From positions 18,655,697-18,719,696 of the forward strand of contig NW_024041373.1 of assembly GCF_014851395.1 (NCBI RefSeq): a stretch of DNA of 64,000 nt, given 5' to 3'. Shown in pieces: positions 47,620 through 58,716 of the stretch. The notes beneath the pieces were generated by a model. The model worked only from the letters and a program-made list of their open reading frames with translations, was not told the DNA's origin and ran no database searches. The first letter of the stretch is position 1, and each line of letters begins with the position of its first letter. This DNA is from Micropterus salmoides (Eukaryota; Chordata; Actinopteri; Centrarchiformes; Centrarchidae). Made by a program: the position numbers and the translations under genes.

Positions 47620-48848
47620 CAGTGTTGGGAGTAACACATTACAAAAGTAAGGCAATTACAGTAATGTATTGCTTTTTGCTGTAACGCAGTAATATGACAC
47701 ATTACTAAAAAAAAATTGGTAATATTATACCCATATCTCAGTAAGGTGTGTTACAACGTGTTTTTGTCGTGATCCTGTCTGTGTGTCTTGTTTGGGAGTC
47801 TGGGTTTTAGTTCTATGTCTTTAGTTCATGTCTTGGTTGTTGCTCCTAGTTCTTGTGTGCATTATTTTGGTTTAGTCTCCTCTGTACTCTGTGTTCTAGT
47901 TCTGTGTTCTGGTACTTTGTAACATGTGTGTTTCTGTCTTTGTTGGTTATTCATTTTGCCCCATGTCTACCTGTCAACTCTCTCTCTGCCTGCCTGTGTG
48001 TGTGTGTCTCGTTAGTCCCATTAGTATCACCTGTGTTGCTCCCGCCCCGCTCGTTAGTCCGTGTGTGTATATATGCCTGCTCTTGTCTCCAGTCTTTGTG
48101 TATCTAATGTTGAGTGTTCCTGCATGTTCCTTTGGTTTCCCCGTTCTGGATTATTCCTGGATTACTTTTGTTTGGACTTTTGCCTCGAGCTCTATGGAAG
48201 CCTGTGCAGTTAAGTTTAAATAAATGTTTTCTGTTGAACTGAATCCTCCTGTTTGGTCTGCATTTGGGTCCACACCTCAGTCTGCACTCAGCCAACCCCT
48301 GACAGTTTTAACCTGAAATTAAGTGGTGTTTTGCTTTTTTAATAATTCACCAACACCGAGAAACACTTCAGCAACAGAAAAACAAAAACAAATCCATGAG
48401 TTAAATAGTTGGCCTGACATTATTTCCTGTTGCAGGGATCTGATGGTCGAGAGCTTGGCTCCTCCTAACAAGACGGTAACTCCTGTGATGGTTTATGCGC
48501 AAATAGATTTCTATAGGCTATGTGTTTGTGCTTTAACAAATTACGTTCATGATCAGGCTGCTGTCATTTCATCCTGACCAATTGGAGTGTCAGGAGATTC
48601 ACATAATCAATGATGTTATGTTGCTGTACCTCCAGTGTCTTTCTTAATGGGGACCCATGCTACTAATAATCAGAAGGTTAATTATTATGACAAAGACCCA
48701 CCAGATCCGTGGATAACTGCGCTAGAATACCACCTATGCGGCACATCTTATTATCAGAATAATAGGCCCATTTAAATAGCAGTGAAAGTAACAAAACACA
48801 ACACAAAAGTAGTGTAACACAGTACAATTCAGAGACAGTAATATTGTA
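47620..48848. mobile_element. hAT-like element with one visible end, split by a solo LTR
   Basis: The left end CAGTGTTGGGAGTAACACAT at 47620 and the following alternating GTAA/TTAC-rich sequence are typical of a large teleost hAT family. A similar end opens the element at 57509. The LTR at 47765-48304 interrupts it. The opposite inverted end was not found, so the right limit is arbitrary. Confidence 0.5.
47765..48304 (+). mobile_element. Solo LTR of a retrotransposon (540 bp)
   Basis: It starts TGTCGTGATCCTGTCTG and ends CAACCCCTGACA, with perfect 5-bp target duplications GTTTT (47760-47764 and 48305-48309). AATAAA is at 48219-48224. Layout and ends resemble teleost Ty3/gypsy LTRs. It inserted inside the hAT-like element, so it is the younger of the two. 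Frames of 84 and 99 residues within it are not genes. Confidence 0.85.
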
Positions 48849-48960
48849 ATTTATTTAATAGCACCAATTCATAACAAAAGGCATCTCCTTGCACTTTTTA
48901 TATAGAGCAGGTCTAGACAGTACTGTTTACAGAGACCCAAGAATTTCCAATTCCCCAACA
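48849..48960 (-). mobile_element. LINE 3'-end fragment
   Basis: It matches the 3' end of the LINE at 52970-55995 in the same orientation: TTTATTTAATAGCACCAATTC, GAGCAGGTCTAGAC and TGTTTACAGAGACCCAA. It is a short, strongly diverged 5'-truncated insertion. Confidence 0.65.
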
Positions 48961-49252
48961 GTGTATGACAACTGCTTTATGAACACAGATTAGATATCAT
49001 TCTCATTCAACATAAGGAAGAGGAAAGGAGATATTAGCTTAAAAAAGTTGAAAATTGAAATTATAAGAATTAGGATTTAGATTTGATAATGCAGACTGTA
49101 TTTTATGTGTCTTTAGTTCTGGTTTAACATTGTGTAGGTCTGTTTTGCTGTAGAATAGTGACCTGACTACAAAAGTTGTTGTGTGGTATGGGGCACCCAT
49201 GAACTGGTGTAATGAATTTGATTTATCATCATCTACAGACTGCACACATTAG
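48961..49252. other. Unannotated sequence
   Basis: Spacer between repeat fragments; nothing recognised. Confidence 0.4.
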
Positions 49253-49256
49253 TTAA

Positions 49257-50944
49257 AGAGGTGGTATTATGCTTTTTGTCTTTTCCCCTCTCCTTTATTG
49301 AGTTATCTCTTTTTTGTGCATTTAATAGGTTTGCAAAGTGAAAAAGCCCAAAGGGAGTTCCCATCTCCCACAGAAAGCTCTGCTCTGAACTGCTTGAAAA
49401 CAGCTCGTTTGTAATCTAGCCCTTCACTTCCTTTCCTTGTGACGTCACAAGGAAAATGAGTCATAAAGCTAGCCAAGCAGCTAGTGGGGTCAGGCACGCC
49501 CTCAAAACAAGCTAGTCTAAGCGGAGGCCCTTTGATTTTAGTGAAGCCCCTTTTCCACTGCACAGTACCAGCACGCCTTTGTTGGTTTACCATTGTAGAA
49601 ATGTTGTACCTGCTTCCAGGTACTTTTTTCGTATCACCTCAACTCCATCGAGGTTCCAAGCAAGCTAAGGGATACTAAAATGTAAGGTGAAAATACGACA
49701 GACTGCTGATTGGTCAGACAGAATATTCACTATTCACTGCATCGTCATTGCCTGCTCCAGACAGAGGCCAGCAACAGAAGGTTTTATATTTTACAGTTTT
49801 CATTTGTAATTTCATCACTAAATCCACTTCTGAGAAGTTTTGAGGTGAGAAATCAGCTGTGTAGATTTCGAATATTGACAGTTTTACGAGAAGTGATGGC
49901 GGAACAAAAATGTGCTTGAATATTTTCGGAGTTGAGGAGCTCCGCAAGTGGCTGCAGGGGAAGCCTGTGCCAACCACCCGCTCACAGAGCCCTCTGCTCC
50001 CGCCGTCACACACCCGCTGCAACAACAACGGCAGAGGAAAACACAGCTGTAAGGTTTTCACACCGCTTATCTGTCTTTACATTCTGAGTAATGTTGAAAC
50101 GTTTTAACTTAAAGAGAAAGCTGTGTGGATCGCAGGTGTGTGTGTCGCATTGAACATTTCGTCGCGGCAGTTGTGTGAGGCGTCGCTATGACGACAAGCT
50201 ACCTACTATCTCTGGGTACTATCTGCAATGGAAAACGGAGCAGGGACGAGTAGAGTCAAGCATTTTTTGGCAAGGTGGCATAGATCGTCAGAACACCAGC
50301 AACAGTTCAACATTTAGTCCTAAAAGACGATGCAACTCCGATTCTGTTTGGGCCTGGAAATTCATAATCACAACCTGTAAGTATGCTTTATTGGTTGTGA
50401 ATTATATTTAAAATAAACGCAGCGTTGGCTAACACAGCTAAAGTTATAGCTATAATGCTAATGTTACACCTGATATGAAAGCTACTGAGCAAATGTTCAA
50501 ATTGTTTGGCCAATTTTTATAAAAAAAATTGAGTTGAAATATGATGACTTTTGTAGTGGTTTATGGTACGATGTGGAACAATGATGTTGTGGACTTGAGA
50601 GTAACTTATACCATCTGCTAGGTTACGGTCGCAGTCTGAAGCGGCTTTGATTTGGATCACACTACCTTGTTTCTTACGACCCGCCCTTCTCTGCTTCTGA
50701 TTTGCTAGTAGTCCTTACCTGGGAACTGCGCATGCGCAACTCCCTACAAAGATTTTGTACAAGTAAGATGCATCACTCTGTAGCTCAAGAGCAGAGCGGA
50801 CAACACATAGGGTGAAAAGAGGAGCTGCAGCAATGTGCAGTATGAGAAAAATGTGGTGTTTTTTGAAAATTAAACCATGTAAACCTGTTCTGGTACAACC
50901 CCTAAATAAGATTTTGAACCTGAAAATGAGCATAATACCACCTC
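49257..50944. mobile_element. TTAA-flanked non-autonomous DNA element, copy 2 (1.69 kb)
   Basis: The 17-bp termini AGAGGTGGTATTATGCT are perfect inverted repeats. TTAA flanks both sides (49253-49256 and 50945-50948). These are piggyBac-like features. No transposase is encoded. The central third is a different, nested repeat (49553-50275), which explains the extra length relative to copy 1. Confidence 0.75.
49553..50275. mobile_element. Nested non-autonomous DNA element inside copy 2
   Basis: The left end CCCCTTTTCCACTGCACAGT and the right part with ATGGAAAACGGAGCAGG and GAGTAGAGTCAAGC resemble a widespread fish element (Harbinger-like by impression) whose ends mimic each other inverted. The extreme right end is missing. 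The frames at 49714-50061 (-) and 49910-50107 (+) inside it are not convincing genes. Confidence 0.5.
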
Positions 50945-50948
50945 TTTA

Positions 50949-51609
50949 AATAAACAAGGACATTGTAAGCATTGTAAGATTTTAGTTTACTGAAGCCAGC
51001 GCCTATGCTCTTTTTGACCAAGAAATAAAGTTGACACCCACCCACCAAGAAATCACATTATTTGTTCTTTCCCGAATTACGCATTCAGATTCGGGTACAT
51101 CCCTAGACCATTCAGCAGCACTGTACTTTAAAGGTATGCAGCTACATTTACCTTTTTTTCAGTGTTCCTTCAAACTGTAGAAAAGGCTGTAATATAATTC
51201 ACAGTAGATGTCAATACTCTCCACTCTGTTCACCTGTCATGAGAAGTGTGAATCTTACTGCTGTTTTCAAGGAACAGGAGATTGAAGTAAGATGTGTCCC
51301 TACAGTAACTCATCTCTTAAATTCAAATATCAACAGCGCAGTGATGCATGTATCTTGCTTCATTATTGCAAAGGATCAAGTAATATTTTCTTGTTTCTTG
51401 TCTTTTTTGTTTCTTTCGTAGTCCATGAAATTTGGTAGAAAGATAGCCATCAGTCAAGTGACACATCTTATTGCTCATCTGGATCCAGAATATGTTTTGT
51501 AATTATAATTTATTTCTAATCGAAGTAAGACAAGGCTTTTTGGACATTTTCTAATGAATTAAGGCACATTAATGAAATTAATCCAGATACACATTATAAC
51601 CTTCTATTC
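50949..51609. other. Unannotated sequence
   Basis: No supported gene or repeat. Confidence 0.4.
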
Positions 51610-51735
51610 TATTATTAAAATAGCTCAAAAGCTGCTCTCCAAGTGCCGTCACCACATATTTCAGACCAAAATGACATGAGGAGTACCCCATGGGTCGGTT
51701 CTCGGGCCTCTACTGTGGAATTTATACATGCTTTC
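51610..51735 (+). pseudogene. LINE reverse transcriptase fragment
   Basis: The plus strand reads GVPHGSVLGPLLWNLYML at about 51679-51732, the conserved RT motif normally GVPQGSVLGPLLF. It is preceded by a stop and followed by loss of similarity. It is a short dead fragment on the opposite strand to the larger LINE downstream. Confidence 0.65.
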
Positions 51736-52969
51736 TGTGTCTGTGGTGGGGAGGGTGTCTGTCTGGCAGTCCACTCCTGCTTCTGATGCCAATTGGTTCC
51801 TGCACAAATGTTACCATCCAGCAATAAAGCAGGATCCACCAAGGCTCTTCACTCTTCAGGGGTACCGCTGTGGTCCGGCAGTACTTGTTGTTCCCAGAAG
51901 AGTGAGCTTGCTGTTCCGTCAGTCCAGAAATCCCTCCACCGCTGTCGCAAGATTTGAAGGGAAGCTCGTTCTTCAAGATACAGATTAACTTTTATTGTCA
52001 TTCAAACTATACGCAGGACAAGTGCACAGTAGAAAAAAAATGATGTCACAAAATGTAATTGAAACATATTATAAGAACTGACAAAGAATAAAAAGTTTAT
52101 TATATATTTACTGTATATTGTTTAACAGTTTTACTTGCTGTCCAGTTACTGTCTTTAGCCTTTAGTGTAAGTGTCTTTAGCTGTGCACTTACATGTATAG
52201 TGAGGGCAGAAAAGAGTGCATATGTTTCATATATTTATGTGTGAGCATGCATGTCCTCTGCGCCCTGTGTTTCATAAAGTGAGTTTGTACGCTTGTCAGC
52301 AGCCACGTTTTAATGACACTACACAGAGGATCAAATATTCATTATGAACTAAATATACAAACTGAAAAATAATTTCTTCTCTCTGATCATCTTTTTCACA
52401 TGCATGTGCAAACTCAAAAACATAAACAGTAAGTTATGGCCACTGATCCGAGCTAGAAGGATAATGTTTGTACTTCTGGTCTACTCTGTCAGACACTACC
52501 CAGAGCTAGTCTGAGGGGATTCTCGTTCAGAGATGACAGCATAATTACCAAGATAGTGCTGGTTCTCATAGCAGTGTGTGACAGCCACGTGTTTTAGGCT
52601 ATTTAAATTCCACTTGTTTTGCAATATCTTGTTCAATTCTGTCTTCTTACTGTAAAGTTTTGCAGGAACAATCAAATGATGACAGGGTTTTGATCATAAA
52701 GTCTCACTTTTAAGACCTATTAGTAAAAGGTGAGACATATGCATATAATTTCAGTCACTGTGTATGATGACTCAAGCAACATTACTCTTTTTTTAGATGA
52801 GTTGCGGCTACATGTAATTTATCATCCATAAGCACATTTTTTGACCAAATGTTCACTGCAGTAGATATGTATGTATTCACACAGCCTATTTTAAGAAAAA
52901 GATTAATGTGGAGTTTATTAACATCTACAAATAACTTAGCAAACTTTCATCTGATCAAAAATTAGAAAT
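51736..52969. other. Unannotated sequence, part repeat-like
   Basis: AACTTTTATTGTCATTCAAAC at about 51988 resembles a retroelement 3' end read on this strand. The rest shows no gene. Confidence 0.35.
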
Positions 52970-53848
52970 TCAATTCACTTCAATTCAATTTTATTTATAT
53001 AGTGCCAAATCACAACAACAGTTATCTCACAGCGCTTTTCATAAAAGAGCAGGTCTAGACCATACTCTATGATGCTATTTACAGAAGCCCAACAGTTCCC
53101 ACCGAGAGCAAGCACTAGGCGACAGAGGCAAGGGAAAACTTCCTTTTAAGAGGCAGAAACCTCGAGCAGAACCATGGCTCAGGGTTGGCGGCCATCTGCC
53201 TCGACCGGTTGGGGTGAAGGAGGGGGGGGACAGAGCGAAAAAGAGAGGGATGGAAGGAGAGAGAGTGGAGGGAGGCAGCCTACACAATATACACACACAG
53301 AGGTACAGACAATAAAGGTAATGTTGCTATAGACTAAATGAAAAATGGTACAGATATTTATAGTAGTGTTAATGATAACAATCGTAATGTTAATGATTAT
53401 AATAACAATAGGACTAGTAACAATAGTTGTTGCAGCAGAGGGTGTCGAGCAGGAACACGGGGGCAGCAGGTGACCTGCAGCCACAGATCCAGACTCCACA
53501 GCTCCACAGCCAGAAAACCTGCAGGACGTGATAGGAGGAGAGAGGAGAGGGACGAGAAAGCACAAGACTACCGGAAAGGGGAGAAGTTGTGTTAGTAACA
53601 TGCAATAATGGGATGAGGTTGCATACAGAGGGAGAGAAAGTAGAGGAGAGAGGAGCTCAGTGCATAATAGGAAATCCCCCAGCAGTCTAGGCCTATAGCA
53701 GCATAACTAAGGGATAGTTCAGGAGTCACCTGAGCCAGCCCTAACTATAAGCTTTGTCAAAGAGGAAAGTCTTAAGCCTACTCTTAAATGTGGAGATGGT
53801 GTCTACCTCCTGAACCCAAACCGGAACCTGGTTCCACAGGACAGGAGC

Positions 53849-54811
53849 TTAATAGCTGAACGTTCTGGCTCCTAGTCTACTTTTGGAGACTCTAGGAACC
53901 ACAAGTAACCCTGCATTCTGGGAGCGCAGTGCTCTGGTGGGGTAGTAAGGTACTATGAGCTCTTGAAGATAAGATGGTGCCTGACCATTAAGAGCTTTGT
54001 AGGTAAGAAGAATGATTTTAAATTCTATTCTGGATTTTACTGGAAGCCAATGCAGAGAAGCTAAGACAGGAGAAATATGATCTCTTTTCCTGGTTCCTGT
54101 CAGAACACGTGCTGCAGCATTCTGGATCAGCTGAAGAGTCTTAATGGACTTTTTCGAGCAGCCTGATAATAAGGAATTGCAGTAATCCAGCCTAGAAGTA
54201 ACAAATGCATGGACTAGTTTTTCTGCATCATTTTTAGACAGGATGTTCCTGATTTTCGCAATATTACGTAGGTGAAAAAAGGCAGTCCTTGAAATTTGCG
54301 TAATGTGAGACTTAAACGACATGTCCTGATCAAAGATAACTCCAAGATTCCTCACAGTGGTGCTGGAGGCCAGGGCAATGCCATCCAGGGAAACTATATC
54401 TTTAGATAATGCGTCACGGAGGTGCTTAGGCCCCAGAGCAATAACTTCAGTTTTATCTGAGTTTAACATTAGAAAATTACAGGTCATCCAGGTTTTAACA
54501 TCCTGAAGGCACATTTGAAGTTTAGCTAACTGATGAGTTTCATCTGGTTTGATCAATAGATATAACTGAGTATCATCTGCATAACAATGAAAGCTTATGG
54601 AATATTTCCTGATAATATTGCCTAAAGGAAGCATATATAAAGTGAAGAGGATTGGACCGAGGACAGATCCTTGTGGAACTCCATGACTAACTTTGGCATA
54701 CATGGAGGACTCATCGTTAACATGTACAAACTGATATCGATCTGATAAATAGGACTTAAACCAGCTTAGACCGGTTCCTTTAATGCCAATGAAATGTTCC
54801 AGTCTCTGCAA
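53849..54811 (-). pseudogene. LINE reverse transcriptase, main surviving frame
   Basis: The 320-residue frame contains GVPQGSVLGPILFTLYM, the catalytic FHCYADDTQLYL, LNSDKTEVIALGPK, VRNLGVIFDQDMSFKSHI, SRLDYCNSLLSG and LQLIQNAAARVLTGTRKRDH, followed by SPVLASLHWLPVKSRI. This order is standard for fish L2/Rex1-type RT and its C-terminal part. It ends early at a stop. The normal final segment can be read in other frames down to about 53740. Confidence 0.85.
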
Positions 54812-54852
54812 TAGGATCTGATGGTCAATGGTATCAAATGCAGCACTAAGAT

Positions 54853-55451
54853 CTAATAAAACCAGTACAGAGACAAGTCCTTTGTCTGATGTCTGATAAG
54901 GAGGTCGTTAGTAATTTTCACCAGTGCTGTCTCTGTGCTATGATGAGCTCTAAATCCTGACTGAAAATCCTCAAATAAACTATTGCTATGTAGAAAGTCA
55001 CACAGCTGTTTAGAAACTGCTTTCTCCAGAACCTTAGAGAGAAATGAAAGGTTAGATATAGGTCTATAGTTGGCTAAAACATCTGGATCAAGTTTGGGCT
55101 TTTTCAGAAGAGGTTTAATTACAACTACTTTAAAGTACTGTGGTACATAGCCTGTTGATAAAGATAGATTGATCATATCTAGTATAGAAGACTATACTAG
55201 CTGACTAAGGGTAAAACATCTTTAAGCAACCTAGTCAGGATGGGGTCTAAGAGGCAGGTTGATGGTTTAGATGAAGAAATTATTGAAGTTAGTTGGTAAA
55301 GATTGAGGGAAGCAAAACAGTCTAAACATATATCCGGTTCTACAGCTGTTTCTAAGGTTCCTGAGTTTAGAGATAAGCTGGTGCCAGTTGAGGGCAGGTC
55401 TTGGTGAATTTTGTTTCTAATAGCTATAATTTTATCATTAAAGAAGCTCAT
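54853..55451 (-). pseudogene. LINE reverse transcriptase, N-terminal pieces
   Basis: Two frames, 55197-55451 and 54853-55176, carry MSFFNDKIIAIRNKIHQDLP, then the RT entry block VVVIKPLLKKPKLD and ANYRPISNLSFLSKVLEKAV, then FQSGFRAHHSTETALVK. They belong before the frame at 53849-54811 but are separated from it by frame breaks. Confidence 0.8.
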
Positions 55452-55995
55452 GAAGTCGTAACTACTGAGAGCTATGGGAATACTTGGCTCAATAGAGCTG
55501 TGACTCTCTGTCAGCCTGGCTACGGTGCTGAAAAGAAACCTGGGGTTGTTCCTATTTTCCTCTATTAATGACGAGTAGTACGCTGCTCTGGCATTACGGA
55601 GGGCCTTCCTATACGTTTTAAGACTATCTTACCAAATTAAACGAGAATTTTCCAGTTTGGTGGAACGCCAATTCCTCTCAAGTTTCCTCGATATTTGCTT
55701 TAATTTGCAAGTTTCAGTATTATACCATGGAGCTAACCGTCTTTGTTTTATTATTTTCTTTTTTAGAGGGGCTACAGAGTCGAGTGTCAGTCGCAGCGAG
55801 CCTGCAGCACTGTCAACAAGATGATCGATTTGGGAGGGACTGAAATTAGCATAGGAGACCTCCGTTACTTTGTGACTTGATAATGAATTTTAGAGCTGAT
55901 GGAATCGCATCCTTAAATTTAGCTACAGTACTATCAGACAGACATCTTGTATAGAAATTTTTGCCCAATGGCGAAATACCTTTGTTACTTGTGAA

Positions 55996-57500
55996 GCCAT
56001 GCCATTATTCAGTATGTTGGACACTCAGAGCAGGTGACAGCAACATCCCCCAGCCCAGGCCCTATACATGACATGCAGTCATACTACTCTGCTGCCTCAG
56101 TATTTATTCCAGCATAATTGTAAAATCAGGCAAACTATTGTTAAATCAAGTTCCTCAACAATCCAGCTGCCTCCTCTTCAAATTTCATTAGAAAATTAAT
56201 GCAAGTGTCATCAAGATGTCTAGAGGCAGTCGACTTCCTCATCTTTTCTGTTATTTTGTATTTATCTACAAATGGTAAAATTTTACATTTTAAAACATTA
56301 TTTTGGGACAGATTTATTGTTAGACAGAAGTGTAATACTCCCAAAACTATTCAAAAATTGATACATTTTTGTCTTACTCATTCCTCACCTCAACCTTGTA
56401 GAAATTACATTTTATATGTTACTAAATTGTTTTCCCAATTGCTTTGTGATTTTTCGAATGAATAAAGTTTGGAATGCAGTTTAGAAGTGATACAGAAATT
56501 GGAGGAACGTACATGTCCTCACCCTTCAGCTCTGCATAAGGCAAATACTTTGTGAGCCACTGAAGAACACCTGTAGTGCACAACAAACCCTGCCACAATT
56601 ATGATGATCAACTTAACAGTTTGCATTAATTTTCGTATTAGCAGAAAATGCACTACTTAAACTTGAAAATGAAAATGCAAACTGAGCTGGAATTTTGAAT
56701 GTATTTGAAAGGAGGCTGATGATGACACCCAAAGAAAGAACTGAAACAAGAAAGAAAGAACAAAAACAAGCCAAGCAAACAATACTGTACCATATTCTCA
56801 CAGACATAAAAAAAAAAACCCAATTGGTTGTACAAGACAAACATGGGAACCTTTTCGATACAATAGTGTCCTCTGACTGGTAAATGAATGACCTCAAAAG
56901 GTTTCACAAAAACAAGCCTTGGAGAGATGTCAAACATAAATGCAAAGTTTTACTCATTTTCATTTGATATGCTATAATTCAAATTAAAACAAATTCAAAT
57001 GCAAAATGGGTCTTTTGACTTTTGAATTTTTCCCTGAGTTAGTGTTACAACATGCTTTTTCTTTGTATTGTTTTTAATGACCAGTGCACAGAAATGTAAT
57101 GATGTCTGGGTGGAAAACCTACTTCAAAATGCAATTTAATACAGATGTTGAATTCACATAATGTAGACATAGAAACTTGAGGAGTTAGTAAGTATTTCTA
57201 AATCCTATCCTTATAACCATACATATGGACTCACTCTCCATACATTTACTGTTACAGTTTTCGGTTTTGGTGTTTTCTATTTCCTGTTTTATTTTGTTTC
57301 CCTCTTCATGTGTCTTTGTGTACATCACTTCCTGTCTCTGTGTTTTTCCCAATACTCTGTATTATGTTTTTCGTTGTGTTATTTATTTTTCCCCTTCTAT
57401 CTTTTGGTGTTGTTCTCACTCTGGTTATAAAAAACCATTAACATGGACCCAGCAGACACTTTTTCTGTTGAACTCTTAAAAAAGTTATTCAGACACTGGA
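55996..57500. other. Unannotated AT-rich sequence
   Basis: No supported gene. The 84-94-residue frames here are hydrophobic or Lys-rich products of AT-rich DNA. Confidence 0.4.
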
Positions 57501-57508
57501 GTCAGCAA

Positions 57509-58708
57509 CAGGGTTGGGAGGATTACTTTAAAAATGTAATCCAGAACAATTACTAATTTCTTGTCTAAAAATGTAATCAGTAACGTAATCTAAGTACCAC
57601 AAAATAAAAGTAATGTAATCTGACTACTTTTAGTTACTTTTGGATTACTTCCAAATGGCAGGATCTGGCCCATCAATGACAAAAAATGTTGTGTTGTAGG
57701 GATTCTTGAAGACATTTTAGAGTGTGTCATTTTCTGGAAAACGATTTTTAATGTTGATAAATCATCCTGCACTCATGGGCCTGTATTTAATTTATCCAAT
57801 GAAAAGCTTTCTCAATGTTTATTATGCTGCTGAAAAATAGTGTTTCTGGGACGGGCACTACTGAATACTGTACAAAAGCACAACTTTATTCACTGATTCT
57901 GCTAAAACTTGATCATATTTGATGGAGAAAATATTTTCAGGTTTTCTCTCAGGTGATCCCAGCTGCTCTGCCTCAACTCTGTGATTTACGAGTTCCCTGA
58001 TGGACACATAGCTTTACTTGTCGCTGCTAATTAGTGGCCATTATCTAATTAGCTTGGTTAGCCTGCAACTATACTGGTCAAATTAACTCACTCTGCCCAT
58101 TCTGGGATCTCAAAGCACCGGAGTGCGTGATGAAGTACTGGAGGTTTTCAGACCAGGGCGAGGGGACCTGGCGGGGAATGATGCTGGGGAGCAGCGCCGG
58201 GTGAGTGGCAACGAAACAGCGCTCAGCGGCATCCCAGTGAACGCGACGAACATAGCCTCATTAGCTGACTCAGTCCCAGGGAGCAAAGAGCCAAACTGGC
58301 AAGAAAACCACCGTGTTACTGTATTCCCAGTGGTCAAACTGGCCTCCGTAGGTCTCGGAGGCTGTGCTCTTTCCCATGTCCGGCAGCAGTGTTCACTCAC
58401 TGGGAGGTCTGCATGACGGGGTAGGGATATAACCACATTCAGCTACTGGCTACACCCCAATCAATATCTGCGATAGATCCCTCCCTAGCTTTGTGTTTTT
58501 ACCAAACAGCAAATAGCACTCCGCTTTCCGTTCCATGGAAACTTTGTGTTTAAAGTAGCCTAATCCCTATGTAATCCCCGTTTTTACTAAATGTACCTGT
58601 AATTTGATTACGTCTTTTTTTCTGTACTGTAACAGAATACAGTTACTCTTTTTTTTGTATGCTGATTACGCAACACCGTTACATGTAATCCGTTACTCCC
58701 CAACCCTG
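57509..58708. mobile_element. hAT-type non-autonomous element (1200 bp)
   Basis: The ends CAGGGTTGGGAGGATTAC and the complement of GTAATCCGTTACTCCCCAACCCTG are inverted repeats. The flanking octamers GTCAGCAA (57501-57508) and AACAGCAA (58709-58716) agree at 6 of 8 positions. Subterminal DNA is rich in GTAAT/ATTAC. A GC-rich core at 58100-58440 gives overlapping frames of 97 (+) and 108 (-) residues, with no transposase motif in either. Confidence 0.78.
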
Positions 58709-58716
58709 AACAGCAA

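Larger units (their letters stand above)
52970..55995 (-). mobile_element. L2/Rex1-group LINE, 5'-truncated
   Basis: A non-LTR retrotransposon lies on the minus strand. From 5' to 3' it holds the region between endonuclease and RT (RKALRNARAAYYSSLIEENR near 55560-55620), an RT split over three frames, a C-terminal domain, and a 3' UTR ending in ATATAAATAAAATTGAATTG-like sequence near 52980. The endonuclease is missing. Stops and frameshifts near 55196, 54830 and 53850 make it inactive. Clade assignment within CR1/L2/Rex1 is by motif only. Confidence 0.82.

Noticed and set aside
53179..53601. A 140-residue minus-strand frame in the LINE 3' region
   Set aside because: It lies in the LINE 3' UTR-like region after the RT and is low complexity, rich in Ser, Pro and Ile.
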